Source: an uncultured Eubacteriales bacterium (GTDB taxonomy: Bacteria > Bacillota > Clostridia > Oscillospirales > Acutalibacteraceae). From it: a DNA stretch of 40,691 nucleotides. A program made the position numbers and the translations under genes. The notes below the pieces were generated by a model. It saw only the letters and a list, made by a program, of their open reading frames with translations. It ran no database searches and was not told the DNA's origin. Shown piece by piece: positions 15,958 to 23,670 of the stretch. Position 1 is the stretch's first letter, and the number at the start of each line of letters is the position of its first letter. The stretch covers positions 1 to 40,691 of the forward strand of contig CAKVDR010000002.1 in the NCBI GenBank assembly GCA_934726435.1. Reading direction: 5' to 3'.

Positions 15958-15986
15958 GTGACATTTTTTTAAATATGTATTAGAAT
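15958..15986 (+). promoter_or_regulatory. Likely promoter of the interrupted gene
   Basis: GTGACA-17 bases-TAGAAT, about 50 bp upstream of the TTG start. Confidence 0.55.
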
Positions 15987-16037
15987 TACTCATATAAGAA
16001 ATTTAATCTTAAAAATTTACAAGGAGCTGAAAAAACT

Positions 16038-16799
16038 TTGGAAAAAAGTTGTTTTGAAACTATTGCAAATAAATTAGCTGAGGAAATTAAAGAATCAGAA
16101 ATTAAAAAATTAAATGAAGATACTTTTGAAGTGAAAACTCCTCAAAAAACCTGCGAAATAAAGGCTGACAGAAACAAAAAAGTGATTATTTTGGAAGATG
16201 TTTCGGAAGATTCAAGAAAAACTCTTTCTTCATGGATGTTTGATGAAGAAAACATTTCTCAAAAAGACGTGAAATTAATAATCTCAGATTTCAGCGAAAT
16301 TATATCTCAAAAACCTAAAAAAGAATTCAAACAAAACAAGAAAAAAAGCTTAAAAGGCGAAAACGGCATGACGGGTCTTTTCTTCGCCAATAGGATTGTT
16401 AATATCTTCCCCTAAATAAAAGATGCCATCAAAGAAGAAAAAGAAAATTTCAGCGAATTTAGAGCCGTTAAATTCACAAAAGAAATTATTCTGCCCAAAG
16501 TAAACGAGCTTCTTGACACCAAAAAAAGCGGCTCACCTGAAGTTAAAAAACTCGGCAAGCTCTTAAGCGACCTTTATTCAAGCGCCGGGATCGACGTTAG
16601 AAGCATCATCACGATGGTTATACTTAATAACGTTGAAAATGAAGAATGCCTTAGAAATAACCTCAGCGACGAGCTAAAAACTGCTTGGAACTTCGCGAAA
16701 AAATACAAAGGCAAAAAAGTTAAACCCGAAAAAGAAAAGAAAAAATCATGGATGGCAAAAGCGCTCGAATACCAAAACGAAATGGAAAATCAAAAATAA
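16038..16799 (+). pseudogene. Conserved hypothetical protein split by a single in-frame TAA
   Basis: One reading frame of 253 codons plus a terminal stop spans this region but contains a TAA at 16413-16415. The first part (125 residues, TTG start 11 bases after AAGGAG) ends ...FFANRIVNIFP. Right after the stop the same frame continues IKDAIKEEKENFSEFRAVKF and runs to a normal stop and terminator. Base composition and acidic/basic helical character do not change across the break. A GAA to TAA change would explain it (Pro-Glu-Ile-Lys). The N-terminal part contains a TLSSWMFDEENISQKD segment like that of unnamed clostridial proteins. Options: true pseudogene, sequencing error, or readthrough. 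I cannot name the protein. Confidence 0.75.
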
Positions 16800-16806
16800 A
16801 TTTTAA

Positions 16807-16834
16807 AAAACCCTCCTTTTTGGAGGGCTTTTGT
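16807..16834. terminator. Bidirectional terminator between convergent genes
   Basis: CCCTCC (16811-16816)-TTTTT-GGAGGG (16822-16827) with T-rich tails on both strands. Confidence 0.85.
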
Positions 16835-16838
16835 TTTA

Positions 16839-18017
16839 CTATTCAAAATATACTTTTGTGTAGAAATCGTAAAAATAAATAAACTGGCCAATATATCCAC
16901 TCATTTTAGACATAAGATCTTGAACGTCTTTATCCTGAATTTTCGCAGGATTTTTAAAAGTTTTAACTTTAGGCCAAGATTCAGGGTTCAGATTATTCCT
17001 AAGTTCTTGAGCATCATCCCAAAATTTATCACTGTTTTCCTTGCAGGCTTCCTTGCTTGTGAAAGGTTTCAGATTACCTAAATCACGATATAATGCTTTT
17101 GCACTTTTTGAGATTTTTTTCAAACAAGCATTAGATGCACTAAAAAATCCTCCCTCAGAAAATGATTTTGTAAATTTAGTGCACACACCCTCAAGCGATT
17201 CAACCGCCACTTTAAGATGAGAAATACATTCCTCCATCACTAACTTTGTATCTACAGGACTTCCTTTACTTGTGACTAGTGATTTACGACGCTTACTTTT
17301 ATCATATTCTAATAATTTAGAATATTCACTAAGTTTAGTCATTTTAAACTTTGTTAAAACTTCATTTAATGCATTAACAAATTCTGTCGAATTTTTTTGT
17401 ACTTTTTCAGATGAACCATTTGGGCAACAGTTCATTGAGTAGTTAACATAAGCATAATCAAAACTATTAACATAGTTCCCTATTGATCTCATATATTCTT
17501 TAACTTTCTCATTTTGAATTTTTGCAGGGCTTTTTAAAGCTTTAATTTTAGAATTTGCAGCAGCAAATAGGGCATCTTTAAGATTACCTTGACTTTTACT
17601 ATATCTTTTCCTGTTTTCATCACATACTTTTTTGTTTGTAGAAGACTTCAGTTTACTTAAATCATCATGAAATGCTTTTGCACACTTTGAAATTTTTTTC
17701 AAATAAACATTAGATATGCTAAAAAGTCCTCCTTCAGAAAATGATTTAGTATATTTAGTGCACACATTCTCAAGCTTTTTAACTGCCACTTTAAGCTCGG
17801 AAATACACTTATCCATAACTGACCAACAGTTTATAACATCCTTACCATTATAATTTTCTTTTGTCCAAAATTTTTTAGTATAATTATCGCTATCACCAAG
17901 TTCCGAATATTCAACAAAATTTGTTTCGACAAACATATCCTTAACTTTCTCCAACTCACCAGCAAATTCTTCTGATTTATCATCTAATTTTTGGTATGAA
18001 TCTTCCTTAGTACTCAT
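16839..18017 (-). CDS. Unknown cytoplasmic protein made of two tandem ~190-residue repeats
   Basis: A 392-residue lysine-rich, helical protein without signal peptide or membrane segment. Its two halves (about 8-197 and 202-390) are clearly homologous. VMDKCISELKVAVKKLENVC in the first matches VMEECISHLKVAVESLEGVC in the second. TK[YF]TKSFSEGG[LF]FS is shared almost exactly (88-100 and 280-293), as are LKKISK.AKA and NPAKIQ/SPAKIQ. The shared SFSEGG loop and Cys residues are the best-conserved parts. It is a one-gene unit with a promoter (18073-18100) and a shared terminator. I recognise no family. It resembles the two unknown proteins at 21.3-23.5 kb in style (Lys-rich, solitary, strong promoter) but not clearly in sequence. 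Confidence 0.75.
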   Translation of the reverse strand: MSTKEDSYQKLDDKSEEFAGELEKVKDMFVETNFVEYSELGDSDNYTKKFWTKENYNGKDVINCWSVMDKCISELKVAVKKLENVCTKYTKSFSEGGLFSISNVYLKKISKCAKAFHDDLSKLKSSTNKKVCDENRKRYSKSQGNLKDALFAAANSKIKALKSPAKIQNEKVKEYMRSIGNYVNSFDYAYVNYSMNCCPNGSSEKVQKNSTEFVNALNEVLTKFKMTKLSEYSKLLEYDKSKRRKSLVTSKGSPVDTKLVMEECISHLKVAVESLEGVCTKFTKSFSEGGFFSASNACLKKISKSAKALYRDLGNLKPFTSKEACKENSDKFWDDAQELRNNLNPESWPKVKTFKNPAKIQDKDVQDLMSKMSGYIGQFIYFYDFYTKVYFE

Positions 18018-18072
18018 GTAACATCAGCTCCTTATAATTTATAAATTTATATACAAAATATACATATTTTTT

Positions 18073-18100
18073 ATTATATCACTGATTTTTTGTTTGTCAA
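18073..18100 (-). promoter_or_regulatory. Sigma-A promoter of the tandem-repeat protein gene
   Basis: Minus-strand TTGACA-16 bases-TATAAT, just downstream of the pgk terminator. Confidence 0.8.
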
Positions 18101-18135
18101 ATAAAAATTTCACCTGCTAAATTAAACAGGTGAAA
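18101..18135 (-). terminator. Terminator of pgk with CACCTG/CAGGTG stem
   Basis: Minus-strand TTTCACCTG/CAGGTGAAA (9 bp, ten-base loop), followed by TTTTTAT. Confidence 0.85.
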
Positions 18136-18145
18136 ATAAATTTGT

Positions 18146-19339
18146 TTATCTGTCTTCAATTACTTCCAAAGCTGGGAGAGGTTTTCCTTCAAGGAATGTA
18201 AGAGATGCTCCGCCACCAGTTGAAATGTGAGTCATTTTGCTTGCAAAACCAAGCTTGTAGATGGCTGCTGCAGAGTCTCCTCCACCGATGATTGAAATCG
18301 CACCGCTTTCTGCAATAGCTTTAGCAACTGCGAATGTTCCGCTTGCGAAATTATCCCATTCAGAAACACCCATAGGTCCATTCCAAACAACTGTTCCAGC
18401 GCCTGCAATTGCTTCTGAGAACAATTTTGCAGTTTTTGGTCCGATGTCAAGTCCCATCCAACCATCAGGAATTTTATCAAAAGAAACTACTTTGTATTCA
18501 GCATTAGGATCATATTCTTTTGCAACTTTAACATCAATAGGTAAAAGAAGTTTGACCCCTTTTTCTTTAGCTTTTGCCATCATGTCTTTTGCAAGGCCGA
18601 GCTTTTCAGTTTCGCAAAGTGAAGTTCCAACCGAATATCCAAGAGCATTAGCGAATGTATAAGACATTCCTCCACCGATGATGAGAATGTCAACTTTATC
18701 GAGCAAGCTGTTAATTACGCCGATTTTATCCGAAATTTTTGCCCCACCTAAAATTGAAACAAAAGGTCTTTTAGGATTGTTAAGAATTCTTGACATAGTT
18801 GAAATTTCTTTTTCAATCAAGAAGCCATATCCAGCCGGCAAAAGTTTTGCGACTCCTGCAGTTGAAGCGTGAGCTCTGTGTGATGCTCCGAAAGCGTCAT
18901 TTATGCAAACATCAGCCAAACTTGCGAGCTTCTTAGCAAATTCAGGACTGTTGCTTCTTTCACCATCTTCAAAACGAATGTTCTCAAGCATGCAAATCTC
19001 GCCTGGTTTCAAGCTGTTTACTATTTTCTTTGTGTCTTCTCCTGCAACGTCTTTAGCGAGTTTTACATCTCTGCCCAAAACTTCTTTCAAATATTTTGCA
19101 ACAGGTTTCAAAGATAATTTATCTTCAAAGCCGTTTTTAGGTCTTCCTAAATGAGAGCAAAGAATTAATTTAGCGTCATTATCGATGAGGTATTTTATTG
19201 TTTTCAAAGATTCATCAATGCGTTTAGTATCAGTAATGTTTCCTTTTTCATCAAAAGGCACATTAAAGTCACAACGTAAAAACACTCTTTTACCTTTAAC
19301 GTCAATGTCTTTTACAGTCTTTTTATTTAAATAATCCAA
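18146..19339 (-). CDS. pgk: Phosphoglycerate kinase
   Basis: A 397-residue glycolytic enzyme that makes ATP from 1,3-bisphosphoglycerate. Family signatures: KRVFLRCDFNVPFDE near the start, LCSHLGRPK, NDAFGASHRAHAST, RPFVSILGGAKISDKI, WNGPMGVSEW and the C-terminal STGGGASLTFLEGK. The start codon is TTG (19339), nine bases after an AAAGGA site; no suitable ATG is in frame. It is transcribed alone, from a promoter at 19389-19417 to the terminator at 18101-18135. No gap or tpi gene is adjacent, unlike many Firmicutes. Confidence 0.98.
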   Translation of the reverse strand: MDYLNKKTVKDIDVKGKRVFLRCDFNVPFDEKGNITDTKRIDESLKTIKYLIDNDAKLILCSHLGRPKNGFEDKLSLKPVAKYLKEVLGRDVKLAKDVAGEDTKKIVNSLKPGEICMLENIRFEDGERSNSPEFAKKLASLADVCINDAFGASHRAHASTAGVAKLLPAGYGFLIEKEISTMSRILNNPKRPFVSILGGAKISDKIGVINSLLDKVDILIIGGGMSYTFANALGYSVGTSLCETEKLGLAKDMMAKAKEKGVKLLLPIDVKVAKEYDPNAEYKVVSFDKIPDGWMGLDIGPKTAKLFSEAIAGAGTVVWNGPMGVSEWDNFASGTFAVAKAIAESGAISIIGGGDSAAAIYKLGFASKMTHISTGGGASLTFLEGKPLPALEVIEDR

Positions 19340-19388
19340 ATCCAGACATCCTTTCTATTTATGATTAATTTTGAAACTGTATTCTATA

Positions 19389-19417
19389 ATTATACAGTAG
19401 TTTTAATATTTTTTCAA
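19389..19417 (-). promoter_or_regulatory. Sigma-A promoter of pgk
   Basis: Minus-strand TTGAAA-17 bases-TATAAT, 50 bp before the TTG start. Confidence 0.8.
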
Positions 19418-19436
19418 GTATCACTTAAGCAAAGCT

Positions 19437-19691
19437 TTATTTAGCCTGCTTCATCACTTCATTTATGCAATTTTCACAAACATTTTTGCCTTTAAATGTT
19501 CTCATCGACTCCGAATTGGAACAAAAAATGCATTGAGGTTCATATTTTCTAAGAATTATTCTATCCCCATCAGTAAAAATTTCAAGAGAATCCCTGGGCT
19601 CTATGTCAAGAATTTTTCTGAGTTCCATAGGAAGGACTACCCTCCCGAGCTCGTCCACTCTTCTGACAATTCCAATCGATTTCATACCCAT
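19437..19691 (-). CDS. AbrB-family transition-state regulator with C-terminal Cys4 motif
   Basis: An 84-residue DNA-binding protein. The swapped-hairpin AbrB domain is plain (KSIGIVRRVDELGRVVLPMELRKILDI, then DSLEIFTDGDRIILRKYEP). The tail holds CIFC (54-57) and CENC (72-75), the clostridial form of the family. It should repress genes until the transition to stationary phase or sporulation; in Bacillus, Spo0A represses abrB. Two near starts are possible (19691 or ATG at 19685), neither with a strong ribosome site. A perfect inverted repeat lies in its leader. Single-gene unit, divergent from spmA. Confidence 0.92.
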   Translation of the reverse strand: MGMKSIGIVRRVDELGRVVLPMELRKILDIEPRDSLEIFTDGDRIILRKYEPQCIFCSNSESMRTFKGKNVCENCINEVMKQAK

Positions 19692-19724
19692 CTTTTAATA
19701 CACTACCCTTTTAAATTAAAATTT

Positions 19725-19744
19725 GAGAAATCCCATGATTTCTC
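19725..19744. promoter_or_regulatory. Perfect inverted repeat in the abrB leader
   Basis: GAGAAATC-CCAT-GATTTCTC, 8-bp arms with a four-base spacer, between the abrB promoter and start codon. It could be an autoregulatory operator or a leader hairpin. Confidence 0.45.
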
Positions 19745-19766
19745 CAGGCGCCTAGCCCTAACTAGA

Positions 19767-19795
19767 ATTCTACTATTTTTTTTAGCTTTTGTCGA
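19767..19795 (-). promoter_or_regulatory. Likely promoter of the abrB-family gene
   Basis: Minus-strand TCGACA-17 bases-TAGAAT (five of six matches in each hexamer). Confidence 0.6.
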
Positions 19796-19940
19796 GATAT
19801 GTTTTTCACCATAATAATCTAGGTTTTTTAGTAAAAAATAGTAGACTTTTAACATCATTAGTAATATTCTCAAACCCGCACTACTATCTATTTTATGAGG
19901 TATTAAACCTGAAAAAAATCGAGCAGAAGGTGCAAAAAAT

Positions 19941-20525
19941 ATGATGAATTATATTTGGGGTTTCTTTTTAATTTCAAGCGTAATTTGCGCACTTTTAACA
20001 GGAAGAACCGCAGAGCTTTCAAACGCAGTAATGACGGGCGCTTCAGACGCTGTGACACTGGTGATTTCAATTCTTGGAATGATGGTGCTTTGGACGGGAC
20101 TAATGAAAATAGCAGAAAAATCGGGTTTAACTTCGATTCTTGCTAAAGTTTTTTCTCCTATCATTAAGTTTTTATTCCCTGATTTCTCGCCTGACAGCCC
20201 TGCAGGAAGAGCCGTGTGTATGAACATAACCGCTAATTTGCTTGGTCTTGGAAACGCCGCAACGCCATTCGGAATAACCGCAATGAACGAAATGCAAAAA
20301 TTAAACAAAAATAAATCCACCGCAACAAAAAGCATGATTATGTTCGTGGTGATAAACACAGCCTCGCTGCAGCTTTTTCCAACGCTTCTTTGCACCATAA
20401 GGCAAAAATACGGCTCGCAAAACACGCTGGATATCCTGCCTTGCTTGTGGGTTTCTTCACTTGTGGCTTTAATAATTGGAATAACTTTCACAAAACTTTT
20501 TGAAAAAACGGAGAAAATTAAATGA
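19941..20525 (+). CDS. spmA: Spore maturation protein A
   Basis: A 194-residue membrane protein of the SpmA family, with nucleoside-transporter gate-like helices. Family motifs include NAVMTGASDAVTLVISILGM, WTGLMKIAEKSGL, LGLGNAATPFGITAMNEMQ and the hydrophobic C-terminal helices. With SpmB it is needed for spore-core dehydration and heat resistance in Bacillus. The ATG follows AAGGTG by eight bases. It overlaps spmB by four bases (ATGA), so translation is coupled. No promoter was identified confidently; a sporulation-sigma site is expected. Confidence 0.96.
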   Translation: MMNYIWGFFLISSVICALLTGRTAELSNAVMTGASDAVTLVISILGMMVLWTGLMKIAEKSGLTSILAKVFSPIIKFLFPDFSPDSPAGRAVCMNITANLLGLGNAATPFGITAMNEMQKLNKNKSTATKSMIMFVVINTASLQLFPTLLCTIRQKYGSQNTLDILPCLWVSSLVALIIGITFTKLFEKTEKIK

Positions 20526-21043
20526 GCAATTTGGGATTTTATGTAATACCGCTGATGATATTGACAATAATAACATTAGGTTTTTTAAAGAAAATAAATG
20601 TTTTTGACGCCTTTCTTTCAGGGGCTGCCGAGGGAGCAAAATCCTGCATGGGGCTTATCCCTTCATTAGTAGGCTTAATTGTGGCTGTCAGCATGCTTAA
20701 AAGTTCTGGTGCATTTGATATATTCACCTGTGCTGTTTCGCCTATATTTAAATTTTTGGGCCTCCCTGCAGAAGTTGTTCCAATGGCGCTTTTAAGGCCT
20801 GTTTCGGGCAGTGGCTCGATAGCAATTTTAGATAATATCTTAAAAACGCACGGACCCGACAGCTTCATAGGCCGGCTTGCCTCGATAATGTCCGGCTCGA
20901 CGGAAACAACTTTTTACACCCTTGCAGTTTATTTCGGAGCGGTTAAAATAAAAGATTCAAAATATGCCGTGCCCTGCGCTGTTATTGCCGATGTGGCGTC
21001 AGTTGTAATGTCTTTAATTACCTTAAAATACTTTTTTTCATGA
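20522..21043 (+). CDS. spmB: Spore maturation protein B
   Basis: A 173-residue membrane protein, partner of SpmA. Motifs seen: AFLSGAAEGAKSCMGLIPSLVGLIVAVSML, PAEVVPMALLRPVSGSGSIAI and MSGSTETTFYTLAVYFGAVKI. It acts in the developing spore membrane. It overlaps spmA by four bases. Unusually, the operon continues 18 bp later into a small double-glycine-type gene. Confidence 0.96.
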   Translation: MSNLGFYVIPLMILTIITLGFLKKINVFDAFLSGAAEGAKSCMGLIPSLVGLIVAVSMLKSSGAFDIFTCAVSPIFKFLGLPAEVVPMALLRPVSGSGSIAILDNILKTHGPDSFIGRLASIMSGSTETTFYTLAVYFGAVKIKDSKYAVPCAVIADVASVVMSLITLKYFFS

Positions 21044-21061
21044 AAATCAAGGAGGTTTAAA

Positions 21062-21286
21062 ATGGAAACCGATAGCGAGCTTGACTTTGTTAGCGGAGGA
21101 GCAAAAATTGACAAAACAACCCCAGGGAAATTCAAACGAACGTTTAATTCACAGATGTGCAACTGTGGGCTTTTTGAATCATCTTTCACGAAATGCAGCG
21201 TGAACATTTGCGACAATTGCCTTTGGTCGAGGGCACCGGAAGAAAACACCAATGTAACTTACTGCACCAAACAGAAAACCACCTGA
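21062..21286 (+). CDS. Double-glycine-leader Cys-rich peptide at the end of the spmAB operon
   Basis: A 74-residue protein. The leader METDSELDFVSGG fits the double-glycine consensus well: Glu at -8, Leu at -7, Val at -4, Gly-Gly at -2/-1; it is short. The core after residue 13 holds six cysteines: CNC (33, 35), Cys45, CDNC (50-53) and Cys68. The GGAGG site is six bases before ATG and the gap to spmB is only 18 bp, so it should share the spore operon's transcript. Its TGA stop lies inside the terminator stem. It is related in design, not closely in sequence, to the array at 3.4-5.2 kb. Function unknown. Confidence 0.75.
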   Translation: METDSELDFVSGGAKIDKTTPGKFKRTFNSQMCNCGLFESSFTKCSVNICDNCLWSRAPEENTNVTYCTKQKTT

Positions 21287-21312
21287 ATTTCTTCAGGTGG
21301 AAGTTTTAATTT
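21272..21312. terminator. Bidirectional terminator, stem overlaps a stop codon
   Basis: CCACCTGAA-TTTC-TTCAGGTGG, a perfect 9-bp stem at 21279-21300. It ends the spmAB-peptide transcript and the convergent minus-strand gene. The plus gene's TGA (21284-21286) is part of the stem. Confidence 0.85.
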
Positions 21313-22537
21313 ATCCGTTTTGCTTAGGCCAGTATGCATCAATTATACTAAAATATCCTTTTCCTCTTTCGATGACGTTTTCTTCCTTTGAACAAACAGC
21401 TACTAAACACATCGCCACAACTTTGCCCACATCTACAATTTGACTATTTTTCAATTTATTTTTTTTAACTTTAGAAAGTTCTGTTATTATCCCCTTTCCT
21501 TCTCCTTGCAAATAACCTAAAGCCAATTTGCCACTTTTGTTAACAAATTCATTGTACTTTTTGATATAATTTTCAGAGTGTGACATCTCGCTTTCCCAAT
21601 TTTCAATTTTTTGTGTAGCGGTTTTTAGAGCTGCTAGAGTCTCTGAGTTTTTATCAGTTCCCTTTAAGTTATTTTTTAATTTTATAATGTCGGATTTAAC
21701 ATCAGAAAAATCCTCACTAGTAAAAGTCTTTTTAGTGCTATTTTTATCATTAATGTCTTTCATATATAGTTTATACTTACTTAAATCCACTCCACTTTCC
21801 GATAACTTCTTAATTAATCCTGCCAACACATCATTGAGGGACCCAACCTTACTGGCACTCTTCATGTCAAAATTATTATTACTCCTTTTTGCTAAAACCC
21901 CTAACAAAGATTCCATTTTTAAAGACTTATAATCTTGGCGAATCTTGTCGCAAACACCTACATAATCACCAGAACTTCCTTCTACTCCTTCTTCAAGGCG
22001 GCAAATCAGCCTAAGCACACCCTTAGAGCCATAAATTTCTTTCATTTCTACAAGTGGTATTACTTCGTTGTCTCCTTTATATTTTGTTGAATAATCATTT
22101 ATTTTTCCCTTTAACTCTGCTCCAGTACCTATCTTGCTTACAATATATTTCTTCAATTTGGTTTTATCTTTTTTTGCTTCTTCATATTTAGCCTTTTCTT
22201 TTTCCACCTTTTTTAAAAATTTTTTTACGTCTTTTACATTTTCCTCTTTTCTTACTGTATTCCATTGTTCAATCATATCTTTTAACCTTTTAATCGATCC
22301 CTTAAGTTTCTCAGGGTCATCACTATTAAAGCAATCATATTCTACCCTATTTTTTTCTCTATATGATTCATATAAATTAGTCGTTTTTGGACATTTTGCA
22401 CTAAATACGCTTTCTCCTATTTCTCTGCGAAGATCACTAATTATCTTCCAATTCTTATTATAAGCCTCTTTATAAGCTTTCACTTGCAAATTCTGTAATT
22501 GTTCTAAACTCATCTTTTCTAAATCTTTATTTGCCAT
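21311..22537 (-). CDS. Unknown helical protein, larger member of a paralogous pair
   Basis: A 408-residue Lys/Glu-rich protein with no signal peptide and predicted coiled-coil character around residues 85-145. Its region around KGKINDYSTKYKGDNEVIPL, then EIYGSKGVLR, and the C-terminal YIKKYNEFVNKSG to VVAMCLVAVCSKEE match the neighbour encoded at 22.7-23.5 kb. It has about 130 residues more than the neighbour, mostly in the middle (LAKRSNNNFDMKSASKVGS onward). GGAGG lies seven bases before ATG. It has its own terminator and a promoter with a TA-repeat spacer. I recognise no family and no catalytic motif. Confidence 0.75.
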   Translation of the reverse strand: MANKDLEKMSLEQLQNLQVKAYKEAYNKNWKIISDLRREIGESVFSAKCPKTTNLYESYREKNRVEYDCFNSDDPEKLKGSIKRLKDMIEQWNTVRKEENVKDVKKFLKKVEKEKAKYEEAKKDKTKLKKYIVSKIGTGAELKGKINDYSTKYKGDNEVIPLVEMKEIYGSKGVLRLICRLEEGVEGSSGDYVGVCDKIRQDYKSLKMESLLGVLAKRSNNNFDMKSASKVGSLNDVLAGLIKKLSESGVDLSKYKLYMKDINDKNSTKKTFTSEDFSDVKSDIIKLKNNLKGTDKNSETLAALKTATQKIENWESEMSHSENYIKKYNEFVNKSGKLALGYLQGEGKGIITELSKVKKNKLKNSQIVDVGKVVAMCLVAVCSKEENVIERGKGYFSIIDAYWPKQNG

Positions 22538-22588
22538 AAAAATTCCTCCTTATTATTTTTTATTTTATATAATTTGTAAACCTACTTA

Positions 22589-22614
22589 ATTATATATATA
22601 TATATATTTGTCAA
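22589..22614 (-). promoter_or_regulatory. Promoter with a TA-dinucleotide tract as spacer
   Basis: Minus-strand TTGACA (22609-22614) and TATAAT (22589-22594) are only 14 bases apart, and the spacer is nearly all TA repeat (17-base TA run, 22591-22607). One added TA unit would give 16 bases. The paralog's promoter has a perfect 17-base spacer. Confidence 0.6.
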
Positions 22615-22647
22615 GTAAACTTTTATTTATTTTATATATTTTTTCCA

Positions 22648-22680
22648 AAAAATAAAATCCACCCGAATTTCTCCAGGTGG
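22648..22680 (-). terminator. Terminator of the smaller paralog
   Basis: Minus-strand CCACCTG (22674-22680)/CGGGTGG (22659-22665), 7 bp with one T-G pair, then ATTTTATTTT. Confidence 0.8.
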
Positions 22681-22688
22681 AAGTTTTT

Positions 22689-23513
22689 TTATTTCATAAC
22701 TTTTCTATACATACGCATAACTCTTGTTTTCTTACTATCTATGTCTTGCATGTTGACAGAGTCACTCTTGGAAGAAGCAGCAACTAGACACATAAAAGCC
22801 ATTTTACATAAGCTATATGCATAGTCCCCCATCTCTGTCAAGCTGATTTCCTGATTATCATCATTATCAATTTTTTTCAGTTTAACAAACTTCTTATCAA
22901 ATTTCTTTAAATACTTAATAGCATATCCACTACTCAACTCAATAAAATTATTATATTCTTCTATATATCTTTCACTAGGTTCTTTACCAGAAGCAGGATA
23001 GCCACCTCTTATCTTTTTATACTCCACTTTTATTTTTTTGTAAATCCATTTGAAAGAATATTCGTTTCCTTCTTTCTTCTCAGGATCCCATTTACTAGTG
23101 TTAATACCCCTAAGAGCGCCTTTCTTACCATAAACCTTTTCTAAATCCCTAAAGGGTATAAGAGCATCGTCTGCTTTATACTCATCATTTCTAAACTTAC
23201 TATACAACTTTTCAAAATCACCAGCTGTTTTGATTCCTATAAAGTTCATATATGCTTTTAACTCACTTTTTCCTTTTTCCTTTAACATGCCACGTGCTTG
23301 ACCAAATACTTCTTCTATTTTTTCTTCTAACTTTTCTCTATAACCATCAACATCTGGGTTAAAAGTAATGTTACTGAGCGTATTTTCAAGTTCTTCCCCA
23401 CCTTTTTCGTCCTGTTTTTTAAAAGCATCAATATCCAACTCAACCCTCTCAAGAAGATCTTTCAAATCCGCACGAACTTGTCTTACTTTTGCTTCATCCA
23501 TGTTGTTATCCAT
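22689..23513 (-). CDS. Unknown helical protein, smaller member of a paralogous pair
   Basis: A 274-residue Lys-rich protein. Matches to the larger neighbour include ALIPFRDLEKVYGKKGALR against VIPLVEMKEIYGSKGVLR, YIEEYNNFIELSSGYAIKYL against YIKKYNEFVNKSGKLALGYL, and MAFMCLVAASSKSD against VAMCLVAVCSKEE. I set the start at 23513, seven bases after GGAGGT; an upstream in-frame ATG has no ribosome site. It has a perfect consensus promoter and its own terminator, as a separate unit. The pair probably arose by duplication of the whole unit. Function unknown. Confidence 0.75.
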   Translation of the reverse strand: MDNNMDEAKVRQVRADLKDLLERVELDIDAFKKQDEKGGEELENTLSNITFNPDVDGYREKLEEKIEEVFGQARGMLKEKGKSELKAYMNFIGIKTAGDFEKLYSKFRNDEYKADDALIPFRDLEKVYGKKGALRGINTSKWDPEKKEGNEYSFKWIYKKIKVEYKKIRGGYPASGKEPSERYIEEYNNFIELSSGYAIKYLKKFDKKFVKLKKIDNDDNQEISLTEMGDYAYSLCKMAFMCLVAASSKSDSVNMQDIDSKKTRVMRMYRKVMK

Positions 23514-23566
23514 AAAAATTACCTCCATACTTTTATTATTTTATATAATTTAGGATCTACAACTGC

Positions 23567-23595
23567 ATTATATACTCATATATTTACGTTGTCAA
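23567..23595 (-). promoter_or_regulatory. Perfect consensus sigma-A promoter of the smaller paralog
   Basis: Minus-strand TTGACA-17 bases-TATAAT, 54 bp before the ATG. Confidence 0.85.
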
Positions 23596-23629
23596 GTACT
23601 TTTTTTATTTATTTTATATATTTTTTTCG

Positions 23630-23659
23630 AAAATAAATCCACCCGATTTTTTCAGGTGG
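23630..23659 (-). terminator. Terminator of the glyS-nifS-nifU unit
   Basis: Minus-strand CCACCTG (23653-23659)/CGGGTGG (23639-23645), seven-base loop, then ATTTATTTT. Confidence 0.8.
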
Positions 23660-23670
23660 AAATTTTTATC

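Noticed and set aside
18261..18662. Long plus-strand open frame inside pgk
   Set aside because: It is a shadow of the conserved pgk gene with no start signal.
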